From assembly GCA_947586295.1 (NCBI GenBank), contig CANPXQ010000073.1, positions 1 through 5,003 of the forward strand: 5,003 nucleotides of DNA. Reading direction: 5' to 3'. A program made the translations under genes and the position numbers. Under the pieces are notes generated by a model. The model did no database searches and had not been told where the DNA came from. It worked only from the letters and a program-made list of their open reading frames with translations. The stretch is from an uncultured Bacilli bacterium (GTDB taxonomy: Bacteria; Bacillota_I; Bacilli_A; RF39; UBA660). Shown piece by piece: positions 1-5,003 of this stretch (the first letter of the stretch is position 1; each line of letters begins with the position of its first letter).

Positions 1-273
1 ACCAATATGTCATCTATGTTTAACAGTACTAAATTAACAGAATTAGATTTAAGCGGATGGAATACTTCAAGTGTAACGGATATGTCATCTATGTTTGCAT
101 ATACAAGTTATTTAACCACTATAGATATGTCTAATGCTACATTTAGACAATTAGAAAAATATGATAATATGTTTAGTCATACTAATTCAGAATTAAAAGT
201 AACCATAAATAAAGATGAGTTAGATTGGTTTATTGATAATAGTGTATTAACAATAGAACATTTGAATTATTGA
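1..273 (+). CDS. BspA-like (DUF285) surface repeat protein, C-terminal end only
   Basis: The reading frame is open from base 1 (Thr-Asn, then MSSMF) to a TGA stop at 271-273, so this is the 3' end of a longer gene that starts outside the window; the ATG at 7 is not its start. Seen directly: two units of a 25-residue repeat, MSSMF...L..LDLSGWNTSSVTD, with MSSMF at codons 3 and 28. The pattern is that of the BspA/DUF285 leucine-rich repeat family, known as secreted or surface-exposed adhesion-type proteins in Firmicutes, Bacteroidetes and Mycoplasma. After the second unit the repeat decays (DMSNATF, NMF) into a unique tail ending LTIEHLNY. No LPXTG sorting motif, C-terminal membrane helix or basic tail is visible, so any anchor must be N-terminal (for example a lipoprotein signal) or absent. 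Family call is firm; the role is inferred. Confidence 0.8.
   Translation, partial: TNMSSMFNSTKLTELDLSGWNTSSVTDMSSMFAYTSYLTTIDMSNATFRQLEKYDNMFSHTNSELKVTINKDELDWFIDNSVLTIEHLNY
5..96 (+). repeat. 75-nt coding repeat, two copies visible
   Basis: A 17-bp string beginning ATATGTCATCTATG is identical at 5-21 and 80-96, exactly 75 nt (25 codons) apart, inside the surface protein gene. Identity at the DNA level, including third positions, suggests recent repeat duplication or gene conversion. The array probably continues upstream of the window. Confidence 0.75.
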
Positions 274-329
274 TATGGTGTCTATAGAACAATTAAATGT
301 AATATCTTAACTATTAATCTGGTGTATCT

Positions 330-369
330 TTTATTTTTAAAAAACTCGTGATAAAATATTAATGGTGAT
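330..369 (+). promoter_or_regulatory. Probable suf operon promoter and ribosome binding site
   Basis: An extended -10 element TGATAAAAT lies at 349-357, and a weak -35 candidate TTTATT at 330-335 gives a 16-bp spacer. Transcription would begin near 364, leaving a leader of about 11 nt that contains GGTGAT at 364-369, which matches the extended Shine-Dalgarno sequence and sits 5 nt before the sufC ATG. The core closely resembles the serS promoter (CGTG, any base, TA, A or T, AATATT), which supports both. I see no Rrf2-type (IscR-like) operator or other regulator site that I can name. The rest of the 274-374 gap shows no convincing terminator for the upstream gene. Confidence 0.5.
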
Positions 370-374
370 TTTTT

Positions 375-1127
375 ATGTTAGAAATTAAGAATTTAACCGT
401 GAAAGTAAAAGAAAAAGTTATCTTAGATAATTTTTCTTTAACTATAAATGATCACAAGATACACGCTTTAATGGGCCAAAATGGTACTGGCAAAAGTACT
501 TTATGTCGTGTAATTATGCACAATGATGACTATGAAGTAGTATCTGGTCAAATCCTTTTTAATGGTAAAGATTTAACCAAAATGGATACAACTGCGATAG
601 CTCAGGAAAAGATATTTATGTTAGGTCAAAGTCCTATTGCTATTGAAGGTGTTACTAATGCTGAGATGCTTCGAACTAGTTTAAGTGAATGTACGGAAGA
701 ACCCATTAATATTTTTGCTTTTAATAAAAAAATGGAAGACATATGTCAAATGTTAGAACTTCCCATAGATTTTATTCATCGCGAAGTAAATGTTGGTATG
801 AGTGGAGGAGAAAGAAAGAAAAACGAACTTTTACATATGTGGATGTTAGAACCTAAATTAATTATGCTTGATGAAGTTGATTCGGGATTAGATGTTGATT
901 CTTTAAAACTAGTGGCCAATTCTTTAAAAAAATATTATGAAAAATATAAACCAATGATTTTAATTATTACTCATCATAATAATTTATTAAAGATTATTAA
1001 ACCGGATAAAGTAGATATAATAAAAAAAGGTAAGATTGTAGCTACAGGAGATTATTCTCTCGCTAAAAAAATTGAAAATGAAGGTTTTAAGGCGTTTAAT
1101 ATAAGTGGGCTTGGAAATAATGAATAA
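375..1127 (+). CDS. sufC: SufC, Fe-S cluster assembly ABC ATPase
   Basis: Soluble cytoplasmic ABC-type ATPase whose ATP hydrolysis drives conformational change in the SufB/SufD scaffold during Fe-S cluster building. It has 250 residues, the normal SufC length. Motifs: Walker A GQNGTGKST at 34-42, Q-loop Gln85, signature SGGERKKNE at 143-151 (the SGGE[KR]K+NE form is characteristic of SufC rather than transporters), Walker B LIMLDE at 162-167, D-loop SGLD at 170-173 and switch His200 in ITHH. No transmembrane partner is encoded nearby. The loop after the Q-loop (GQSPIAIEGV) departs from the usual FQYP.EIPGV contact segment, and Walker A has Gln in place of the common Pro. The ATG at 375 is well placed after GGTGAT. 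First gene of the operon; its end overlaps the next start by 8 nt, implying translational coupling. Confidence 0.95.
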   Translation: MLEIKNLTVKVKEKVILDNFSLTINDHKIHALMGQNGTGKSTLCRVIMHNDDYEVVSGQILFNGKDLTKMDTTAIAQEKIFMLGQSPIAIEGVTNAEMLRTSLSECTEEPINIFAFNKKMEDICQMLELPIDFIHREVNVGMSGGERKKNELLHMWMLEPKLIMLDEVDSGLDVDSLKLVANSLKKYYEKYKPMILIITHHNNLLKIIKPDKVDIIKKGKIVATGDYSLAKKIENEGFKAFNISGLGNNE

Positions 1128-1785
1128 AATAGTATTAGATAAAGAAAAATTAGTAGTTGATAATTTGGAAGCTATAATAGAATTAAAAAAGAATAATTTT
1201 ACTTTAGAATGTACTGGTAAAAATAAAATCATAATTAAGAATAAAGAAATATTAAATTTAAATATTATTATGCAAGATAATAGTTTTTTAGATATTTTAA
1301 TCTATAGCAAATTAAAAAGAAGTGATAATATAATTCATATAGTTCAAAATAATAATACAATCGTTAATTATAAAGAAAGTTTTATAAGTAAAGAAAATAC
1401 TAATATTAAAGTATTAAATGAAATAAAAGGAGTAAATAATAAAACTAATATTATTTATCGCTTATTAAGTAGAAAAGAGAATATTAAGATAGATGTTTTA
1501 GCGAAAGTATTTAGTAATAGTAAGGATAATGAATTAGTAGAAGATATAAAAGGAATTATGGATGGCGGTAAAATAACTATTTTACCTAATATGGAAATAG
1601 ATACTTGTTATGTTAGTGCTAATCATTATGTAACTATTGGTAGTGTTAATAATGATGAATTATTTTATTTAGAAAGTAAAGGTATTTCGAAAAATATAGC
1701 GAAAGAAATTATCATTGAAGGTTTTTTAAAGAGTATTTTTAAAAATGATAAAATTATTTTATTTGGGGGAGAAATAAATGAATAG
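1120..1785 (+). CDS. sufD: Short SufB/SufD-family scaffold protein (SufD-like)
   Basis: Predicted partner of SufC in the Fe-S scaffold. I take the ATG at 1120 (221 aa, preceded by a weak GGA at 1113-1115) rather than the in-frame GTG at 1105, which has no visible ribosome binding site; 1105 would add five residues. The C-terminal third is recognisable: LPNMEID at about 155-161, then CYVSANHYVTIGSV, ELFYLESKGIS and a final helix IIIEGFLKSIF. This matches the family pattern P.LEI...V..sHgatvG...FYL.SRGis..A. His169 aligns with the conserved His of SufD. The middle part is rich in short Ile/Asn/Lys strands, compatible with the family's beta-helix. Typical SufB or SufD has about 420-470 residues, so roughly the N-terminal half is missing. 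Only two cysteines are present (31 and 163). Very AT-rich codons. The family is fairly sure; SufD rather than SufB is inferred from the motif and gene order. Confidence 0.75.
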   Translation: MNKIVLDKEKLVVDNLEAIIELKKNNFTLECTGKNKIIIKNKEILNLNIIMQDNSFLDILIYSKLKRSDNIIHIVQNNNTIVNYKESFISKENTNIKVLNEIKGVNNKTNIIYRLLSRKENIKIDVLAKVFSNSKDNELVEDIKGIMDGGKITILPNMEIDTCYVSANHYVTIGSVNNDELFYLESKGISKNIAKEIIIEGFLKSIFKNDKIILFGGEINE

Positions 1786-2974
1786 AGAAGATTTTCCAAT
1801 GTTTAATCAAGATATAATATATTTTGATAATGGAGCTACGACTTTTAAACCACAAATAGTTATTGATAAAATAAAAGATTATTATGAAAATTATAGTGCT
1901 AATGCTCATCGTGGGGATTATGATATCAGTTATAAAGTCGATTTAGAATATGAAAATACACGGGAAAAGGTAGTTAATTTTTTAAATGCGAAAGAAAAGG
2001 AAGAAATAATTTTTACGAGTGGAACTACTGAATCTTTAAATATGATTGCTAGTGGTTTTTTTGCTCCTATTATGGAGGCTGGGGATGAAGTTATCATTAC
2101 AACTAGTGAACATGCTTCTAATGTTTTGCCTTGGTTTCGTCTAGCTAATGAAATAGGTATAAAAATTAAATATATACCTTTAGATGATAATTATCACGTA
2201 ACAATAGATAATTTAAAAAAAGTTATTACACCAAATACAAAAGTTATATCTATAGCTTATGTAACTAATGTTATTGGTGATATAAGACCAATTAAAGAAA
2301 TTACGAAATTAGCTCACGAAAATAATATTTTTGTAGTTGTTGATGGAGCGCAAAGCGTCCCACATTTAAAAACCGATGTTCAAGATTTGGATGTTGATTT
2401 TCTAGCTTTTTCGGCGCATAAAATGTTAGGACCTACTGGTGTTGGAGTTTTATATGGCAAGAGAAATCTTTTAGAAGAATTAAAACCCATTAACTTAGGG
2501 GGCGGAATGAATGAATCTTTTGATAATGAACAAGCTATTTATTTAAAAGAGTTACCGCACCGTTTAGAAGCTGGAACCCCTAATATTGCCGGAGTTATTG
2601 GTTTAGGGGCGGCAATCGATTATTTAAATAATATTAGTATGGAAAAAATTCACGAACGAGAATTGCATTTAAGAAATTATTTAATTGAAAAATTAATAAA
2701 AATACCACATATTGATATTCTTAATTTAGAAGCAGATAGTGGTATAGTATCATTTAATGTGGAAGGTATTTTTTCACAAGATGTAGCTTATTATTTGAAT
2801 AAATATAATATTTGTGTGCGAGCAGGAAATCATTGTGCTAAAATATTAAAAAATGCTACAGGAGTAACTAATAGTATTCGTATCAGTTTATATTTTTATA
2901 ATACTGAAAATGAAATAGATAGTTTAGTAGAGTTATTACAAGCTAAAGAAAAAATAGAAGAAGAGATGATATAA
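1778..2974 (+). CDS. sufS: SufS cysteine desulfurase (PLP enzyme)
   Basis: Converts L-cysteine to L-alanine and holds the sulfur as a persulfide for transfer to SufU. It has 398 residues, close to the usual SufS length of about 405. Visible features: N-terminal YFDNGATT at 15-22; TSGTTESLN at 80-88 (PLP phosphate site); His112 in SEHASN, which stacks on the cofactor; VVDGAQS at 187-193 with Asp189 and Gln192; PLP-binding Lys215 in FSAHK; catalytic Cys353 in RAGNHCAK; and substrate-binding Arg368 in IRISLYFYNT. The short loop around Cys353 and the RAG.HCA context identify the SufS/CsdA group rather than IscS/NifS. The strong GGGGGAG at 1765-1771 fixes the ATG at 1778. The start overlaps the upstream stop by 8 nt. 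The residue after HCA is Lys, where many SufS have Gln-Pro; all residues needed for catalysis are present. Confidence 0.96.
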   Translation: MNREDFPMFNQDIIYFDNGATTFKPQIVIDKIKDYYENYSANAHRGDYDISYKVDLEYENTREKVVNFLNAKEKEEIIFTSGTTESLNMIASGFFAPIMEAGDEVIITTSEHASNVLPWFRLANEIGIKIKYIPLDDNYHVTIDNLKKVITPNTKVISIAYVTNVIGDIRPIKEITKLAHENNIFVVVDGAQSVPHLKTDVQDLDVDFLAFSAHKMLGPTGVGVLYGKRNLLEELKPINLGGGMNESFDNEQAIYLKELPHRLEAGTPNIAGVIGLGAAIDYLNNISMEKIHERELHLRNYLIEKLIKIPHIDILNLEADSGIVSFNVEGIFSQDVAYYLNKYNICVRAGNHCAKILKNATGVTNSIRISLYFYNTENEIDSLVELLQAKEKIEEEMI

Positions 2975-3406
2975 GTGGATAAGGAAATTAAAAGAGAAAT
3001 AATTATGGAACATTATAGTCATCCTATAAACCGTAAAAGAAAAGAGGATGGTAGTTACTTAAAAGTTAATACTAATAATTCTTCTTGTATTGATAACTTA
3101 GATATATATATAAAAATAAAAAATAATATTATTGAAGATATTGTTTTTGATGGTGAAGCTTGTGCTATAAGTATTTCTTCAACATCAATTATGATTACTA
3201 ATTTAATTGGTAAAACAGTTGAAGAAGCTTTTAATTTTATTAATAATTTTGAAGCTATGGTTAATGAAGAAGAATATGATGCTTTGAATTTAAATGAAGC
3301 TTTAGTTTTTGAAGATATTTATAAACAAAGTAATCGTAAAAATTGTGCTCTTTTACCATATAAAGGAATAAAAAAAGCAATAGAAGATTATCTAAAGACA
3401 AAATAA
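2975..3406 (+). CDS. sufU: SufU, zinc-dependent sulfurtransferase partner of SufS
   Basis: Accepts sulfur from SufS and passes it to the scaffold; it is the Gram-positive functional counterpart of SufE although it has the IscU fold. It has 143 residues, the normal length. The four zinc ligands known from Bacillus SufU are all present: Cys38 and Asp40 (SSCID), Cys63 (GEACAIS) and Cys124 (RKNCALLPYKG). The family signatures IIMEHYSHPIN near the N-terminus and FDGEACAIS..S.S.M support the call. The insert between Cys63 and Cys124 that separates SufU from scaffold IscU is present. The start is a GTG directly after the sufS stop, with a GAGATGAT Shine-Dalgarno-like stretch at 2963-2970; the alternative ATG at 3005 would remove the conserved first helix. 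In the standard operon the next gene would be sufB; here the operon ends. Confidence 0.93.
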   Translation: MDKEIKREIIMEHYSHPINRKRKEDGSYLKVNTNNSSCIDNLDIYIKIKNNIIEDIVFDGEACAISISSTSIMITNLIGKTVEEAFNFINNFEAMVNEEEYDALNLNEALVFEDIYKQSNRKNCALLPYKGIKKAIEDYLKTK

Positions 3407-3408
3407 TC

Positions 3409-3439
3409 TAGCATTTACTAATTAGTATTAGACGTGCTA
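3409..3439. repeat. Nested dyads between sufU and serS
   Basis: A perfect 12-bp palindrome TACTAATTAGTA lies at 3416-3427. It overlaps a second possible stem CTAAT/ATTAG (3418-3422 with 3427-3431), and an outer pair TAGCA/TGCTA (3409-3413 with 3435-3439). The inner palindrome overlaps the serS -35 element and the outer right arm overlaps the extended -10. This could be a repressor operator or a weak stem ending suf transcripts. No T-run follows closely enough to call it an intrinsic terminator. Confidence 0.4.
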
Positions 3440-3443
3440 TAAT
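3414..3443 (+). promoter_or_regulatory. serS promoter (extended -10)
   Basis: A -35-like TTTACT at 3414-3419, an 18-bp spacer, and a consensus TATAAT at 3438-3443 preceded by TGC at 3435-3437, giving an extended -10. Transcription should begin near 3450. AAAGGAG at 3452-3458 follows, 9 nt before the ATG at 3468. The leader of about 18 nt is too short for a T-box or any riboswitch, so serS seems to be transcribed from its own promoter without tRNA-sensing control. Confidence 0.75.
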
Positions 3444-3467
3444 ATTTTTATAAAGGAGCTTAAAGTA

Positions 3468-4751
3468 ATGATAGATATTAAATTAATAAGAGAAAATAGT
3501 GATTTTGTAAAAGAAAATATTAAGAAAAAATTTCAAGATGAAAAATTATTTTTAGTTGATGAAGTGTATGAACTAGATCAAACTTATCGCGAATGTAAAG
3601 TTAAAGCAGATACTTTAAGAGCTAAAAGAAATGAAGTTAGTGAAAAAATTGGTTCTTTAATGCGCGAAGGTAAAAAAGATCTTGCTGAAAAAATAAAAGC
3701 TGAAGTTAGTAGTATTAATGCCGAAATAACAGTATTAGAAGAAAAAGAAGAAAACTTAGAAACAGAAATTAAAAAAAGAATGTTATTAATCCCTAATATT
3801 ATTGATGAAAGTGTGCCAATTGGTAAGGATGATAGTGAAAATGTCGAAGTTGAAAAATTTGGAGAACCTGTAGTTCCTAGTTATGAAATTCCTTATCACG
3901 CTGATATTTGTGAGGCTTTATCGGGCTTAGATAAACCAGCAGCAGGAAGAACTAGTGGTAATGGCTTTTATTTTCTATCAGGAGATATTGCGCGCTTACA
4001 TTCTGCTTTACTAGCTTATGCTCGTGATTTTATGATAAATAAAGGATTTACATATTGTATTCCTCCTTTTATGATTCACGGTGATGTCGTAAATGGGGTA
4101 ATGTCTTTTAAAGAAATGGAAGCAATGATGTATAAAATTGAAGGTGAAGACTTATACTTGATAGGTACAAGTGAACATTCAATGATTGGTCGTTTTAAAG
4201 ATCAAATAATAAAAGAAAGTGATTTACCAATTTGTTTAACTAGTTATTCTCCTTGCTTTCGTAAAGAAGGGGGAGCCCATGGCTTAGAAGAAAGAGGATT
4301 ATATCGTGTTCATCAATTTGAAAAACAAGAAATGGTCGTATTATGTAAAATGGAAGATTCTTTTACTTGGTATGATAAAATGTGGAATTATACAGTAGAA
4401 TTTTTTAGAAGTCTCGATGTACCAGTTCGTACTTTAGAATGCTGTAGTGGTGATTTAGCTGATTTAAAAGTTAAATCTTGTGATGTAGAAGCTTGGAGCC
4501 CAAGACAACAAAAATATTTTGAAGTTGGTTCTTGTTCAACTTTAGGCGATGCTCAAGCTAGAAGATTAGGAATTAGAACTAAGGGAGAAAATGGTACTTA
4601 TTTAGTGGCTACATTAAATAATACGGTTGTAGCATCTCCAAGAGGATTAATTGCTCTAATTGAAAACAATTACCAAGAAGATGGAAGTATTTTAATTCCA
4701 AAAGTTTTACAACCTTATATGGGTGGCAAAGAAAAAATAGAAAAGAAGTAG
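3468..4751 (+). CDS. serS: Seryl-tRNA synthetase (class II)
   Basis: Charges tRNA-Ser (and tRNA-Sec if present) with serine in the cytoplasm. It has 427 residues, the usual length. Domains: the N-terminal helical arm, a long charged antiparallel coiled coil at about 33-105 that binds the long variable arm of tRNA-Ser; then the class II catalytic core. Motif 1 lies around GFTYCIPPFMI (193-203). The serine-site loop is GTSEHSM at 233-239, with Thr234 and Glu236. Motif 2 is CFRKEGGAHG...GLYRVHQFEKQE (263-288, Arg265). Motif 3 is LNNTVVASPRGLIALIEN (383-400, Arg392), followed by ILIPKVLQPYMGG. The motif 3 wording (NNT..A.PR) resembles Thermus-type SerRS more than the NGSGLAVGRT usual in Bacilli, a possible sign of transfer or lineage replacement. 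ATG chosen from the good AAAGGAG. Monocistronic as far as seen. Confidence 0.97.
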   Translation: MIDIKLIRENSDFVKENIKKKFQDEKLFLVDEVYELDQTYRECKVKADTLRAKRNEVSEKIGSLMREGKKDLAEKIKAEVSSINAEITVLEEKEENLETEIKKRMLLIPNIIDESVPIGKDDSENVEVEKFGEPVVPSYEIPYHADICEALSGLDKPAAGRTSGNGFYFLSGDIARLHSALLAYARDFMINKGFTYCIPPFMIHGDVVNGVMSFKEMEAMMYKIEGEDLYLIGTSEHSMIGRFKDQIIKESDLPICLTSYSPCFRKEGGAHGLEERGLYRVHQFEKQEMVVLCKMEDSFTWYDKMWNYTVEFFRSLDVPVRTLECCSGDLADLKVKSCDVEAWSPRQQKYFEVGSCSTLGDAQARRLGIRTKGENGTYLVATLNNTVVASPRGLIALIENNYQEDGSILIPKVLQPYMGGKEKIEKK

Positions 4752-4769
4752 ATAATTTAACTATTTATT

Positions 4770-4807
4770 AAAAAAGAAGTATTTATAATGGATATATTTC
4801 TTTTTTT
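4770..4807 (+). terminator. Probable intrinsic terminator of serS
   Basis: An inverted repeat starts 18 nt after the serS stop. The left arm, AAAAAAGAAGTAT at 4770-4782, pairs with ATATTTCTTTTTT at 4794-4806 (13 pairs including one G-U), with an 11-nt loop. The right arm ends in a run of seven T (4801-4807) followed by more T-rich sequence. The stem has little G+C, but this is usual in such AT-rich genomes. The A-run/T-run symmetry could also act on antisense transcripts. Confidence 0.55.
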
Positions 4808-4855
4808 ATTTATTTAAAATTGCTCTAAAAAAATTGTCAAAGAAAATTTAATATG

Positions 4856-4921
4856 AAAAGTTTTTCCAGTTGAACCAAAAAAAATGCAAAAATAAAAAGT
4901 TTTTCCAATTTAACAAAAAAA
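4856..4921. repeat. Two 27-bp imperfect direct repeats, 39 bp apart
   Basis: The copies at 4856-4882 and 4895-4921 both begin AAAAGTTTTTCCA and end in AAC plus an A-run; they differ at three positions. The 39-bp period equals 13 codons, and in one + frame both copies read KVFP, but the frame has TAA stops at 4893 and 4911. The second copy can also fold: AAAGTTTTT (4896-4904) with AAAAACTTT (4917-4925). It may be a protein-binding repeat, a degenerate mobile or coding remnant, or chance in A/T-rich DNA. Confidence 0.55.
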
Positions 4922-4925
4922 CTTT

Positions 4926-4988
4926 ATGGTTAATTTTGGAGAGGATATCCGAAAAGGAAATCCGAATTTAATAGTAAGTAAGCAATAA
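4926..4988 (+). other. 20-codon open frame, doubtful peptide
   Basis: ATG at 4926 to TAA at 4986-4988, encoding a peptide starting MVNFGEDIRKGNP. The amino-acid mix looks more protein-like than expected from random A/T-rich DNA, but there is no Shine-Dalgarno sequence upstream, and the part over 4943-4966 coincides with a hairpin and a short tandem repeat that may explain the sequence better. It could be a leader peptide or a gene remnant; I do not recognise it. Confidence 0.15.
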
Positions 4989-5003
4989 AGATAAACTTTA
5001 TTG
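4943..5003 (+). other. Two consecutive hairpins at the window edge, possible leader RNA or terminator
   Basis: Hairpin 1: GGATATCC (4943-4950) pairs with GGAAATCC (4956-4963) across a GAAAA loop, with one internal A-A mismatch; this is unusually G+C-rich for the gap. The same stretch reads as a 13-bp tandem repeat, GGATATCCGAA then GGAAATCCGAA. Hairpin 2: CAATAAAG (4983-4990) pairs perfectly with CTTTATTG (4996-5003) across a 5-nt ATAAA loop and may continue past the window. They could be the 5' leader of a gene to the right, or the end of a transcript from the other strand. No riboswitch class is recognised. Confidence 0.4.

Noticed and set aside
271..357. Reading the TGA at 271 as tryptophan would extend the surface protein by about 27 codons with a partly hydrophobic end
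   Set aside because: All tryptophans in the well-identified genes use TGG and none contains an internal TGA, so a Mycoplasma-type code is not supported.
1105..1119. GTG at 1105 as the start of the sufD-like gene
   Set aside because: No Shine-Dalgarno sequence precedes it, whereas the ATG at 1120 has a nearby GGA and produces an overlap matching the next junction. The GTG cannot be fully excluded.
987..1232. 81-codon open frame on the minus strand over the sufC/sufD junction
   Set aside because: It lies wholly inside two well-supported + strand genes, its product is a low-complexity Phe/Ile/Ser-rich string typical of the antisense of A/T-rich genes, and no ribosome binding site or family match is apparent.
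4812..4840. TTGACA on the minus strand at 4835-4840, with a TTAAAT-like -10 about 17 bp further, as a promoter
   Set aside because: It would transcribe into the serS terminator and serS antisense with no minus-strand gene to serve, and the -10 is a weak match that is expected by chance in A/T-rich DNA.
4943..4990. Faint resemblance of GTAAGTAAGC and the neighbouring GGAAATCCGAA to the 5' part of 23S rRNA
   Set aside because: The short matches are in the wrong order and the surrounding sequence is far too A/T-rich with no other rRNA signature.
1..5003. CRISPR array, tRNA gene or insertion sequence
   Set aside because: No regularly spaced dyad repeats with unique spacers, no GTTCGA-type T-loop with acceptor pairing, and no transposase frame with terminal inverted repeats were seen on either strand.

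Overview
The window is strongly AT-rich DNA (G+C well under a third by eye) from what looks like a low-GC, small-genome member of the Firmicutes/Tenericutes side of the Bacilli, possibly one of the uncultured gut lineages related to Mollicutes. Three things point there: a BspA/DUF285-type surface repeat protein, a SufU-type zinc protein in the SUF operon (a Gram-positive hallmark), and extreme A/T preference at third codon positions. All seven tryptophan codons I could count in the genes are TGG and no gene contains an internal TGA, so the standard bacterial code fits and the Mycoplasma code (TGA = Trp) is not supported. The exact taxon cannot be fixed from this sequence.

Layout, all genes on the + strand. 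(1) 1-273: the 3' end of a surface protein with 25-residue repeats, cut by the window edge. (2) 274-374: a 101-bp gap with a probable extended -10 promoter. (3) 375-3406: a tightly packed iron-sulfur cluster assembly operon, sufC - short sufD-like - sufS - sufU, with 8-nt overlaps at the first two junctions and no gap at the third. (4) 3407-3467: a 61-bp gap with nested dyads and a good extended -10 promoter. (5) 3468-4751: serS, seryl-tRNA synthetase. (6) 4752-5003: 252 bp without a convincing gene, holding a likely terminator, a duplicated 27-bp A/T-rich repeat and two hairpins, one of which runs to the window edge.

How the genes work together: SufS takes sulfur from cysteine as a persulfide, SufU (zinc form) accepts it, and SufC (ATPase) with a SufB/SufD-type scaffold builds the Fe-S cluster. 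The usual Firmicutes order is sufC-sufD-sufS-sufU-sufB. Here sufB is absent: sufU is followed directly by the serS promoter. The only scaffold-family protein is about half the normal size. This stripped-down SUF operon is the most interesting feature of the window. Second in interest is SerRS, whose motif 3 reads more like the Thermus type than the usual Bacilli type and which has no T-box leader. Third is the layered repeat and hairpin structure downstream of serS.
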